From contig CAJVGC010000582.1 of the NCBI GenBank assembly GCA_910822075.1, positions 22,643,848-22,707,847 on the forward strand: DNA of 64,000 bases, read 5' to 3'. Source of the DNA: Senecio squalidus (Eukaryota > Streptophyta > Magnoliopsida > Asterales > Asteraceae). A program made the position numbers and the translations under genes. A model generated the notes under the pieces. That model was not told the origin of the DNA. It saw only the letters and a list, made by a program, of their open reading frames with translations, and searched no databases. Shown here one piece after another: positions 9,372 to 19,139 of the stretch (positions are counted from its first letter, which is position 1; each line of letters starts with the position of its first letter).

Positions 9372-11795
9372 TTATGTGGGGGCATGCATAAACTGTGAAA
9401 GATTTTGAACTGCAAAGCTAATATCAGGTCTTGTAAGAGTCAAACATATCAACTTTCCAACCAGTTTTTGATACACAGAAATATTATTTAACGGTTTACT
9501 CAACTTTTGATCATTTTTATCAAATAAAACAGACATATTTGCATCAATGGGCGTGGTTGCAGGTTTGCAGCCTAACAATCCAAATTCATCAATTAATTCC
9601 AAACAGTATTTACGCTGGGAAAGACAAACTCCCAACTTAGTTTCAAATAATTCTATGCCCAAAAAATATTTCAAGTTTCCCAAATCCTTAATCATAAATT
9701 TGGAATTAAGAAATTCCTTTACAGCCCTAATTTCACATTCAGAGTTACCAGTTATAATAATATCATCCACATAAACCAAAAGCATAATATGTACACTTTG
9801 TTTGGACAAAATATACAGAGAATAATCAGCTTTACTTTGGACAAAACCATATTCACATAAACTGGCAGTTAACTTCTCATTCCATTTTCTAGGGGCCTGT
9901 TTCAGGCCATAAAGAGACTTTTTCAACTTACAAACTCGATCATCAGACTTGTCAAAATACCCTTCGGGTAATGACATATAAACATCCTCATCCAGGTCAC
10001 CATATAAAAAAGCATTATTAACATCTAGTTGAAAAAGAGGCCAACTATTACATACAGCTAATGTAATCATGCATCTAACCGTGACCATTTTTACAACAGG
10101 TGAGAATGTTTCCTCGTAATCAATTCCATATTTCTGGTTGTACCCTTTTGCAACTAACCTAGCCTTATATCTTTCAATTTCACCAGAGGCCTTATACTTG
10201 ATTTTAAACAACCACTTACAATCAACAATGTTTTTATTTACAGGTTTTTTTGTCACATCCCAAGTATTGTTTCTAAGTAAGGCCTCCATTTCAATATTCA
10301 TGGCATTTACCCAATTTGGGTCAAGACAGGCTTCCTTAAAGGACTTAGGTTCAGTACTTTTATTTAGAGTAGCAACAAAGCAAGCAATATCATTTTTAAG
10401 CCAAGCATAACTAACAACTTTATCAACACCATATCTGTGTTTCCCCCCTAAAACATAGTCATCCCACTTTCTAGGGACATTTGTTTTTCTAGAGGATTTT
10501 CGAGAATTCGCAGGTTCATTAACAACAGATTCATCCAGATTTAGAAAAACATTGCCCTCAGGGAGTACTGTGTTTTCAGCAATCGGTGTTGCAGTGGTAT
10601 TCTCCTCCATAATAGTTGTATGGATAGGAGATGACTCCTTAAAACTGTCATGAGAGGACGAATCAGAGCCACTACCATCACCATCAGTCTCCATCCCTTC
10701 ATCATCTGGACTTTTTGGGAGTTGGTTATACATGCTATCAAAAAAGTTTAAAGTATTTGTAGTGGTCTCAGCGTGCAATTTAAGTTGATCATCATTAGTG
10801 GATTTGAAAGGGAAAACATTTTCATATAATTTAACATCTCTAGAAAATATTACACACTTCTGATCAAAACTGTACAACTTATAGCCTTTCTTAGAATTAG
10901 AATAGCCAATAAATGCACATTTAAGAGACCTACTACTAAACTTATCATTATTATTAAACACAGTAGCATAAGCAAGACAGCCAAAACTCCTAAGGTGGGA
11001 CAGATTAGGTTTATGGTCATAGACATATCCAAAGGGGGATTTACCACTTAACACAGATGATGGAGTCCTGTTAATAAGATAGGTAGCAGTTAGAACACAC
11101 TCAGGCCACATATAGAGGGGAATGCCCCCTTGAAACAAAAGAGATCTAGAAACGTTTAACAAATGTCTATGTTTTCTCTCAGCTATACCATTTTGTTGTG
11201 GTGTATAAGCACAACTGGTTTGATGAACAATTCCATTTTGAGTAAAAAAATTAGACATTTTGTTATTAACAAATTCAGTACCGTTATCACTTCTGAAAAC
11301 TTTAATAGTTCTTGAAAACTGATTTTTAATCAAATTATAAAAATCAAGAATATTATTAAACACCTCATCTTTGGTTTTAAGCATATACACCCATACAGCC
11401 CTAGAGTAATCATCGACAATTGTTAAGAAATATCTGAAACCTTCCTTGCTAGTTACTTTATAAGGGCCCCACAAATCCAGATGAACCAAGTCTCCCAAGT
11501 GACTGGATTTATGGTCACTTAGTGGAAAAGGTTCTCGGGTTTGCTTGGCCTTATGACACACATCACAAGGTACAGTTTCAGAACTTCCAACTAAATTTAA
11601 TGAAGATTTGAGGACATTTAGAACTTGATCAGAAGGGTGACCAAGTCGATTGTGCCACAAATCAAAAGAAAAACAATTAAGCACATTATTAACAAAGGCA
11701 CAATTATCATTACTAACCATGTTAAAATAATATAAACCATCAGAAACACTACCAGTCCCAGGGTATTCGTTAGAGTTGAGTCCTGAATTAAGCAA
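9372..11795 (-). CDS. Copia integrase and reverse transcriptase
   Basis: 807 residues. The N-terminal part has the pre-integrase zinc motif (LWHNRLGHP ... CDVCHKAK). The integrase core follows with LDLWGPY, SDNGTEF and the AERKHRHLL glutamate of the DDE triad. Next come a variable serine-rich linker and the reverse transcriptase with CKWLFKIKYKASGEIERYKA, QLDVNNAFLYGDLDE and the catalytic YVDDIIITG. It ends in a TAA inside the normal RT-RNase H junction (HAPT-stop). Upstream, the frame shifts relative to the protease part near 11.77 kb. Confidence 0.93.
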   Translation of the reverse strand: MLNSGLNSNEYPGTGSVSDGLYYFNMVSNDNCAFVNNVLNCFSFDLWHNRLGHPSDQVLNVLKSSLNLVGSSETVPCDVCHKAKQTREPFPLSDHKSSHLGDLVHLDLWGPYKVTSKEGFRYFLTIVDDYSRAVWVYMLKTKDEVFNNILDFYNLIKNQFSRTIKVFRSDNGTEFVNNKMSNFFTQNGIVHQTSCAYTPQQNGIAERKHRHLLNVSRSLLFQGGIPLYMWPECVLTATYLINRTPSSVLSGKSPFGYVYDHKPNLSHLRSFGCLAYATVFNNNDKFSSRSLKCAFIGYSNSKKGYKLYSFDQKCVIFSRDVKLYENVFPFKSTNDDQLKLHAETTTNTLNFFDSMYNQLPKSPDDEGMETDGDGSGSDSSSHDSFKESSPIHTTIMEENTTATPIAENTVLPEGNVFLNLDESVVNEPANSRKSSRKTNVPRKWDDYVLGGKHRYGVDKVVSYAWLKNDIACFVATLNKSTEPKSFKEACLDPNWVNAMNIEMEALLRNNTWDVTKKPVNKNIVDCKWLFKIKYKASGEIERYKARLVAKGYNQKYGIDYEETFSPVVKMVTVRCMITLAVCNSWPLFQLDVNNAFLYGDLDEDVYMSLPEGYFDKSDDRVCKLKKSLYGLKQAPRKWNEKLTASLCEYGFVQSKADYSLYILSKQSVHIMLLVYVDDIIITGNSECEIRAVKEFLNSKFMIKDLGNLKYFLGIELFETKLGVCLSQRKYCLELIDEFGLLGCKPATTPIDANMSVLFDKNDQKLSKPLNNISVYQKLVGKLICLTLTRPDISFAVQNLSQFMHAPT

Positions 11796-12386
11796 TGATG
11801 TTTATTAAAAACCGCAGAAAAGTCACTATCTTCAGCCAATTTAAACACAGATAGTAGGTTTACATTATATTCAGGAACAACCAAGACATCATAAAGAACA
11901 ATGTTATCATTAAGTTTTAAATTTCCAATTTTAACAATTCTTGCATCAGTTCCATTTGGATGGCCTACTTTCAGATTCAAACCAGCAATATCTATAACAC
12001 TATCAAGATATTCATCTGATAGTGTCATATGCTGGTTTGCTCCTGAATCTAGGATCCACCCATTATGGAACTTACCAGATTTTGGGTGTGAGTTGGAACA
12101 AAAGAATTTTTGTATATTGGAATTAAAGAACACATTGTTATTTTGAAAACAAATACCTGCCGTATTGGCATGAACACCCCCTGGGACTGACTTGTCTCCA
12201 ATAAGTTTTAGAATCCTATCCATTTGGTCACTAGTAAAAGACATAGAACCACTAGAAGCCACATTGTCAACTAAGGCATTATTATTGTTAAACTTACTCT
12301 TAAAACCTTTTTTCCAGCCTGGAGGATAACCAACTATCTCATAACATCGCTCAATAGTGTGCCCTATCATCCCGCATTTTGTACAA
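11756..12386 (-). CDS. Gag zinc knuckle and aspartic protease part of copia
   Basis: This frame begins within the CX2CX4HX4C knuckle (12344-12385: CTKCGMIGHTIERC) and runs to the protease active-site motif WILDSGANQHM, followed by VYDVLVVPEYNVNLLSV. It is out of frame with gag at its start and with integrase at its end, and both breaks look like single-base indels. The open frame continues to 11618, but after about 11756 the residues are the out-of-frame shadow of integrase. Confidence 0.88.
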
Positions 12387-12387
12387 T

Positions 12388-13245
12388 TTAAATTTGGGTT
12401 AGGACCTCTTTTTTCAAACTTTTTATTAGAGTTGTTATTATTGTTAAAACTTTTATTAGTTTCAAAGGTTTTAGCAAAAAAGGCAGAATTTTGACCTTTG
12501 TTTGAAGAAGATGGTTGAGAAGAACCTCTAGATATTCTTCTCTTGACACAATTGCAAAAGCAGTTTTAACAGATAGAAGAGGTTCAGAAGTCAAAATATT
12601 GCTACGTATGAGAGAGTAGTTGTCATCCAGGCCCATCAAAAATTGCACCAATTTAATCAGATTATTATGGTCACAAAACATTTTAGCACCATCACAAGAG
12701 CAAACAGGTAGTTTAACTAAAGCATCAAATTGTTTCCACAGAGAATTAAGTTTATGATAATAGTCAGAAACATAACTACCACTTTGAGTTAAACTATTTA
12801 TTTTATGGTGCAGATTAAAGGTGATAGAACCATCTACTTTATCATATGTTTCTTTTAATTCATTCCAAACAACATGAGCAGAAGTAGAAAAAATTTGACC
12901 CAAGTATAGTTCCTCAGAAATAGAACTCAAAATCCAAGTAAGCACAACAGAGTTACACCTATCATATTGTCTACTCAAAACATCATCAGTCAAGTCCTTC
13001 TTTAGACTACCATCAATGAACCCTATTTTATTTTTAGTTTGTAACGCAAGTAGCATAGCACAACTCCACACATTATAGTTTTCAGTTCCTTTTAGTTTAA
13101 AGGTAATTAAGGAAGTGGTGTTAGTGTCACTAGCATGCAAAAATAAAGGGTCACTAAAGTCAAGATTATTAACTTGGGTCATTTTAGTATTACTACTATC
13201 ACCAGATTTATCAGCACTCATAATAACAGACAAGCAAACAGGCAA
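12388..13245 (-). CDS. Copia Gag
   Basis: 285 residues open. The N-terminal region has the copia Gag pattern (SDPLFLHASDTNTTSLITFK, then TENYNVWSCAMLLAL and KNKIGFIDGSL), with the UBN2-type core up to SREEYLE. After about 12.53 kb the frame is shifted: the natural continuation (polar, Asn/Ser-rich, leading to the zinc knuckle) lies in another frame. The last ~45 residues are therefore not native. An AUG at 13245 is the first of this frame. A second AUG eight codons on (MSADKSGD) fits the usual Gag start better. Confidence 0.88.
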   Translation of the reverse strand: MPVCLSVIMSADKSGDSSNTKMTQVNNLDFSDPLFLHASDTNTTSLITFKLKGTENYNVWSCAMLLALQTKNKIGFIDGSLKKDLTDDVLSRQYDRCNSVVLTWILSSISEELYLGQIFSTSAHVVWNELKETYDKVDGSITFNLHHKINSLTQSGSYVSDYYHKLNSLWKQFDALVKLPVCSCDGAKMFCDHNNLIKLVQFLMGLDDNYSLIRSNILTSEPLLSVKTAFAIVSREEYLEVLLNHLLQTKVKILPFLLKPLKLIKVLTIITTLIKSLKKEVLTQI

Positions 13246-14326
13246 GCAACCAGACTAAAAGACAAGTAAACAGACTAACAAACACGAGAGAAAAAAAAGG
13301 AACAAAAAACAACACGAGAATAAAAGATCCTACAAGACACACTGTGTGTTGAACCCTATACTGTTCGATTCAGAGGTCTACTAAGCAGGGCCTCAACAGT
13401 ATGCTTCTCTTCTACCAAGAAAACGTTAGCACAGTGAATAATAATCAGCAAAAAACAACCAACAAACAAACACCAGGCTTAAACCTCTGGCACCACAAGC
13501 AACCACAATCAACCAACCAACAAAAGCAGTAAAGTAATTAAGAGGGAGGGAGAGAAGAGTTACAGTGGGAGCAAGAAGCACCAGCGGCAATATTACAGAC
13601 AATAAACAAAAAGGAAAATAAAAGAATAATACAGACCAATGAATGAATGAATAAAAGACAAAACAAGAAAAAATTAAGAGCAACGGAAGAACAAGATGTA
13701 ACCAATAGCCAGTCAGCGATCCTGGAACAGCCAAGGAGTCCACAAGCCAGCAAATACCGATCAGATCCCAAATCTAGCCTGAACATAACCGATCAAATCA
13801 CGGACAGAGATAGAACCCAGCCGATCTAACCAATAAACCTCGAGATCCAACAGATCTAACCAATAACACTCAAGATCCAACGGATCTAACCAATAGTACT
13901 CAAGATCCAACGGATCTAACCAATAATACTCAAGATCCAAAGGATCTAACCAATAAAACTCAAGATCCAACGGATCTAACCAATAAAACTCAAGATCCAA
14001 AGGATCTAATCAACAATACTCACAATCCAACCAACTGAGATCTAAAATATCAAGCAACCCGCCGAGATAAACTAACAAATAACACCGATATAAGCAACAA
14101 ACAACCAGAAACTTACAGATCGACGAAGTAACAGCTTCGCCGTCGCCTCGAAGACCAGTAATCAGTGCGCTGCCTCAATATCGAAACCAGAACAAAACTG
14201 AACCGCCTCGAAGACAGAGAGACAACAGAACAGCGTCGAAACAACCCAATCGCCTCGAAACCAGAACCCAGCGTCGCCTGAACAGACTACCGTGATATCA
14301 ACCGGAGATATTCAGAGCACCTCGGT
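13246..14326 (-). other. Untranslated leader of the copia element
   Basis: About 1.08 kb lies between the primer-binding site and Gag, long for a copia leader. It contains the 30-bp tandem repeat at 13830-14020 and short open frames on the sense strand (13426-13743, 13761-14000). Confidence 0.75.
13830..14020 (-). repeat. 30-bp tandem repeat in the retrotransposon leader
   Basis: Six or so copies of a 30-bp unit (plus strand GATCCAACGGATCTAACCAA plus TARTACTCAA). Because 30 is a multiple of three, the sense strand stays open and would encode a decapeptide repeat LDLEYYWLDP inside a 79-codon frame (13761-14000). Whether this is translated is unknown. The openness may simply follow from the repeat period. 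Confidence 0.9.
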
Positions 14327-14338
14327 GCTCTGATACCA
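14327..14338 (-). other. Primer-binding site (initiator tRNA-Met type)
   Basis: Minus strand TGGTATCAGAGC, immediately next to the 5' LTR. This is the standard copia PBS complementary to the 3' end of the initiator tRNA-Met. Confidence 0.93.
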
Positions 14339-14527
14339 TGAATAAATCTATAACACCAACAGCGATAAGAACAAGAACGTATTTGTATTACCCGAGAATC
14401 AATAACACCAACAAATGAAATCACTTCAACAATCTCTCAACTATTACAAGACTAATATTGAATTCAGACTAAACAAAAGATTACGATTTGTAATCTTTAC
14501 AATACTCAAAACCCTAATTTGGGAACA

Positions 14528-14621
<94 letters not shown>

Positions 14622-14873
14622 GCAGTCACATTAACCCTAAAACGTTTATAATGGGTATTATATAGTGCCAAATATTACAGCTTCAACCTTTAACTTCCAA
14701 TGTGACAACTCAGCCCTTCAACATCTATATTTCCACTCCAAGAGATAAATAACCACACCACTTTGACTACTTGACATCTTCAGTCCCTCTACTTATAACT
14801 GCATAAAAACCGACTAAGTTAGATAACAGTTTTAACCCAAGTTAGGATTGATATTAGAGACGTCTTTCGAACA
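14339..14873 (-). repeat. 5' LTR of the copia element
   Basis: 535 bp, TGAATAAATC...TTTCGAACA on the plus strand. It is ~74 bp longer than the partner LTR, almost entirely because of an expanded GA microsatellite (14530-14614). Confidence 0.95.
14530..14614. repeat. (GA)n expansion inside the 5' LTR
   Basis: About 85 bp of uninterrupted GA (CT on the element's sense strand). In the other LTR the same place has only about 16 bp, so the length changed after, or during, insertion. Confidence 0.95.
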
Positions 14874-14878
14874 GAATT

Positions 14879-15092
14879 TATGCTAAACAAAAATATATGG
14901 TATTAGCATTTAAAAAAAAAAATCTAAATAATACATGATATATTTTATGTCATAAAAAATCTATTTAAATAAAAAATAATTGAAATAAAATAGTACCATT
15001 AATGATAATTTATTTCTTTTATTATTATTTTGTTGCTCAATTTTAAAACAGATCAATATTTGAAAAAGATATAAATAAAAATATAGAAAGTG

Positions 15093-15128
<36 letters not shown>

Positions 15129-15190
15129 GAAATAAGTAATAAATATATCCTATTCAAAGTAAAACAAAAAAAGATTGGTTTATTTTGTTT
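14879..15190. other. AT-rich spacer upstream of the WRKY gene
   Basis: AT-rich, with a poly-T run of about 30 at 15093-15122. The WRKY promoter is probably here. I see no discrete conserved element. Confidence 0.5.
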
Positions 15191-16227
15191 AAATTAATTA
15201 ATGAAAGACTCCCCTCTCGAATCGATTAATCCAATTCTAGTGATTATCAATCAACACTCTGAATAAAGCTCGCCGGAGTTATTTCACACCTCCGATTCAA
15301 CCAAATAGGTATATTACGCTTTATGTTACTTTTTTATTAATTTACATATCAACTTTTTTAATATCATCTGTTGTTTCACTTTTACTATCTTTGATATTAC
15401 CAAATTCTGAAAATTGTAGAATGTCATATACTTCTAACCGCTCGAAAGTCGTTCAAAGTCTATTTTTAATCTACTGTTGTTAACTGTATATAACAAAGTT
15501 TTAAAACAGACAAAAGGTTTTTGCATAATCATTGTGAAGTAGATATGCTAGACTTGTATATAGTAAGAGACCATATGGTATAAAAGTTATACGAGTATAT
15601 CGTTTGGCTGGCTATCATTTTGTTACATTCGGGCAAAATCTCATGACACCGTCGTTTATTGCACATTTCTTATCTAGAGGTCGGGTCACGATTGAGGGTA
15701 ATGTTGAAAAGATAACGATCTAACACTTTTTTTTCTATTGTGACTGTAATTTATGTGAATGCAAAGTTCGTGCAACTTACAACTATTTACGTAGCAAAAG
15801 GTAAGGGTCTACGTTTTTAATTTCCTGACCGTCCTTTTTACAGAACCTTATTATCAGTTAGACGTTAACAATATCAGGTTCCGTGTGGATTCATATAGAG
15901 ATACCGCTTCTAGATTATCTAATTGCTAGGAACCATGTGCACTCACCAAAAGACGGGTCTTGTTTCATGTTTATTTTATTAACTTAGTTCGATAATCGTC
16001 TGTGTAATTTATTCATAGTGAACTGTGGCATTGATTGTATGTTCCCTTTTTAAAACTAGATTAACGTGACTTTTGCTTCTTTGTTAGTGATGGTATAGAA
16101 TTATTTAAAGAGATATATGCTCAGTGTAAAATCTATGAAAAAATCTACAAACCGAGTGGCTTTGATCCAACTTGTACTAACTGAGTCTCATGATTCAATA
16201 ATTTCAGGTCCGAGACTTACTTTTCTC

Positions 16228-16251
16228 ATGGAATATTATCTCACAATCTAA
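16228..16251 (+). other. Upstream ORF (7 codons) in the WRKY 5' leader
   Basis: ATG GAA TAT TAT CTC ACA ATC TAA lies wholly in the predicted 5' leader exon that starts at 16208 after a TTTCAG acceptor. It ends 5 bp before the main ATG. If the leader is spliced as predicted, ribosomes meet this AUG first, which could reduce or condition WRKY translation. Confidence 0.5.
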
Positions 16252-16256
16252 TTCAG

Positions 16257-18880
16257 ATGAAGCCATCAGGTTATTTAAAGTTAACGGGTCCTTATGGTAA
16301 AAACACTCCATCTGTAATGACCAATGGGTCGGATGCCGGGGGTCCAATATCAGGATCTAATCAAGAAACAAGTGTGTCATCTGTTATACCTAAACAAGTG
16401 CCAGCTGGCAGTGTTCTTTCTTCGCAGTCTGATCTTAAAAGTTATGTTGGGACATTAAGACGTGACAAAGTTCTGGAGAAGTTACCTTTAAGACGCAACC
16501 CTGAGAGTGCGGTCTATGTATCATCACATTCTGATCAAGGAAACACTTTCTCAAGGGTACTGGAAAAACCTATGTTGGACGGTTTTAATTGGCGAAAATA
16601 TGGTCAGAAACTTGTGAGAGGAAATGTGTTTGTCAGAAGCTATTACAAATGTACATTTCCTATTTGTCCTGCTCGAAAGAAAGTTGAACATTCACATGAT
16701 GGAAATATAACGGAGATAAATTACTTGGGGAAGCATGAACATCCTGAAAGTAATCAATCCTATTCTTTACCTGTTCATGTTCTGTATGGTCCTTTTTACA
16801 GGTGGCAAGATGGGCGGATTGGATATCTGGTGAAAACGGGTTCAAGTTGAAATTGGTCACTTTTAAGTATGGGTCGAAAGGGGTGGGGTTGGGTTGACCT
16901 GCCAACACTTTTTTTTGTCTATTTTTTATAAATAACGAATGTGTTAATTATGATAACAAAACAATATCATTACAATAATAATTTGAATACATGAATAAAA
17001 TGAATTAATTGGTTGAATGAATTAAAAATAGACTTTGAGCGACTTTTAACCCAGTTCGACCCATTTGAGCTGTTGTAGATAAAATGTAACCAGTTCGACC
17101 CATTATTAAGTAAATGGGGTGAAATTGCAACCTCTAGTCTTTTAAATGCTTAACTAAACAACGTGTAATTTCTCTATGCATTTTGCAGCCGCTCCTGACC
17201 CTGAGGCATCAGAAACTCGTCTTCTGGCTATAGTTGCTTCGAGTGAAAATTTTGTGGAAGTTGAAGTCTCAGAATCAAGTGAAATAGAAAATACAGTTAA
17301 CAAAATTCTGCCAGATTCAAAGAAACAGTATGTTAAAGCACGCCTAAATACTGTCACTTTTGTTTTAATATGTATATTCCATATTATATGAAGTAGAGCA
17401 TTGCCATAATCTAATCCTAAAGTTTTACACAGGAAGAAAGAGAGCGCTAGTTTTAATGATGGTGTTTTGAGAATGACAAATTATGATCCACGTGTAGTTG
17501 TTGAGAGTATAAGTCCCGTTGATTTTGTACATGATGGCTACCGTTGGCGCAAATACGGACAGAAACAAGTTAAAGGCAATCGAAATCCAAGGTATATTTA
17601 ATTGCTATTCCTATATCCACAAAACCAAGCCAATTTTGATATGCAATTAGAGGTAGCATTTTGACCCATTTGCTTATGAATGGGTCGATTTTGGGTTGTG
17701 TTTTAACTCAAACGAGTCAAAGCAAAAAAACCTAGCTAGAGAGGAATAAGGTCAAATGGGTTGAACGGCGCCCAAAGTCCTATTTTCAGTGCTGTGGCAT
17801 TTTGACCCATTTACTTTTGAATGGGTCGATTTTGGGTTGTGTTTTAACTCAAACGAGTCAAAGCAAAAAAAACCTAGCTAGAGAGGAATAAGGTCAAATG
17901 GGTTGAACGGCGCCCAAAGTCCTATTTTCAGTGCTGTGGCATTTTGACCCATTTACTTATGAATGGGTCGATTTTGGGTTATGTTTTAACTCAAACGAGT
18001 CAAAGCAAAAAAACCTAGCTAAAGAGGAATAAGGTCAAATGGGTTGAACGGCGCACAAAGTCCTATTTTCAGTGCGTATAACCTGCTAAATCTATATTTT
18101 TATTCAACTGGTGGATTATTTTTCTAATAATATCGTTTTTAGTCAAAATTAACAACTATAAATTACCTATCTACTAATTTTGGAAAGTGGGCGCTATATT
18201 AATACGCCTTTAATACTTTTTATAAACTTTTCTATAATATAGATATTAGTTTTTGTTAAAGCTTTTTGTCATATCTATTAAACGATTTTTATCCTAACTT
18301 AATGTAACTATATTTTATATCTACTACACTTTTTATAACTTTTAACTTTTAACCTTTTTTAAGAAAATTTGATCTTTTAGAATCATTGTTGTTAATTTTA
18401 ACCCGATTTACGTTTTAATTGCTGATGTATGTTTAATCAACCTCTTTTAATGTACGATTTTAATATCAGCCGCAACGCGCGGGCACAAATCCTTGTTTAT
18501 AGCGATTCTGAATATATTTGTACTTCAAATGCTACCTTTTAACATTCGGAACTGGTTTCGGACTTCAGATGTTAATCATTTAAAAAAGAGCAGTCCTCAC
18601 ATCCTTTTCTTTTTGTAGGAATTACTACCGGTGTACAAATGCTGGGTGCCCAGTAAAAAAGCATGTGGAGAGGGCGTCCCATGACGAGAAAGTGGTTGTT
18701 ACAACATACGAGGGCCAACATGACCACGATATGCCTGTTGGAATCAGACCCACTAGCAAAAATACGCAGGGAAACAACAATGGAACAACAACGTCTGCTG
18801 ATGCTCATGAATCGAGACCTCAACCGAATGCAAATACATCTACAGGTGCGGAAATGATGGTTTATATAAGTGCTAGTTAG
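16257..18880 (+). CDS. Group I WRKY transcription factor, 4 coding exons, 350 aa
   Basis: Coding exons 16257-16749, 17189-17327, 17433-17591, 18619-18880 (all GT-AG, phases close to 351 codons). The N-terminal WRKY domain (exon 1) has NWRKYGQKLVRGN and a CX4CX22HXH finger. The C-terminal one has YRWRKYGQKQVKGN, split at the conserved arginine codon by intron 3, then CX4CX23HXH. Two domains of this finger type define group I. The C-terminal domain binds W-boxes (TTGAC) in the nucleus; the N-terminal one is usually auxiliary. The protein is short for group I. A 5' UTR exon probably ends at 15308 (ATAG|GTATAT) with an acceptor at 16207. The start is the first in-frame ATG of that exon. Introns contain inserted repeats. 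Paralog identity is not assigned. Confidence 0.9.
16800..17138. mobile_element. Short dispersed element in WRKY intron 1 (AGGTGGCAA type)
   Basis: Begins AGGTGGCAAGATGGGCGG and ends AAATTGCAACCTCTAG, so the ends are inverted copies around GGTGGCAA/TTGCAACC. The interior holds GGGTTGACC, GTTCGACCCATTTG and an A/T tract. Better preserved copies with a perfect AGAGGTGGCAA/TTGCCACCTCT pair lie in the VPS11 introns, and diverged ones in BRCA2 introns. Confidence 0.6.
17655..18077. repeat. Tandem repeat, ~141 bp x 3, in WRKY intron 3
   Basis: Three nearly identical units (CATTTTGACCCATTT at 17657, 17798 and 17940) running through CAAACGAGTCAAAGC, GGTCAAATGGGTTGAACGG and ending TCCTATTTTCAGTG. Each unit ends in TATTTTCAG, which looks like a splice acceptor, so each could in principle offer a cryptic 3' splice site. 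Confidence 0.9.
18170..18495 (+). mobile_element. Helitron-like non-autonomous element in WRKY intron 3
   Basis: Starts A|TCTACTAATTTT, the usual plant Helitron 5' terminus. Near its end is the hairpin CCGC-AACGC-GCGG at 18470-18482, then CTTG|T about nine bases on, one base off the CTRR-T consensus. The Helitron at 45.26 kb has a related end (CCGCTGCAACGCGCGGG then CTAG|T). There are no coding sequences. The altered terminus suggests an old copy. Confidence 0.6.
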
Positions 18881-19139
18881 AGAATCATCTTTGTTTTAGA
18901 CCCTTAAGTCTCCGATTGTTAAATATTATTCAGATGACACATAGGTATCGTGACCCAGTTCTTTGTACACACGTTTAGCAAGGTCGGAACGGTCATTTCA
19001 CTATTTTGTCTGTCTTTACATATGATCGACACTCTCGTACTGTGTTTCTTGGGTGATCACCATCTTCCGAAAGTGATTCGATCAATGGGATTTGATATAT
19101 GAAAATGTGACAGAAGTCGATCAATGGCATTAAAAAAAG

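Larger units (their letters stand above)
8332..14873 (-). mobile_element. Ty1/copia LTR retrotransposon, complete structure, defective coding
   Basis: A 6.5-kb minus-strand element. It has two LTRs (8332-8792 and 14339-14873) starting TG and ending CA, and a perfect 5-bp target duplication GAATT at 8327-8331 and 14874-14878. The primer-binding site and polypurine tract are each placed directly against an LTR. The coding order is gag, protease, integrase, reverse transcriptase, RNase H, which places it in Ty1/copia (known family rule). The LTRs differ by about four substitutions plus microsatellite length by eye, so the insertion is young. Even so the coding region has two frameshifts (near 12.53 and 11.77 kb) and one in-frame stop (9372-9374), so this copy is not autonomous. 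No lineage name is assigned. Confidence 0.95.

Noticed and set aside
9547..10410. Plus-strand ORFs opposite the copia pol
   Set aside because: They are antisense shadows of conserved integrase and reverse transcriptase codons.
14444..14671. Serine/leucine-rich small protein
   Set aside because: The frame is only the translation of the GA microsatellite in the LTR.
17655..18077. CRISPR-like array
   Set aside because: The repeats are long contiguous 141-bp units without spacers, in a eukaryotic intron.
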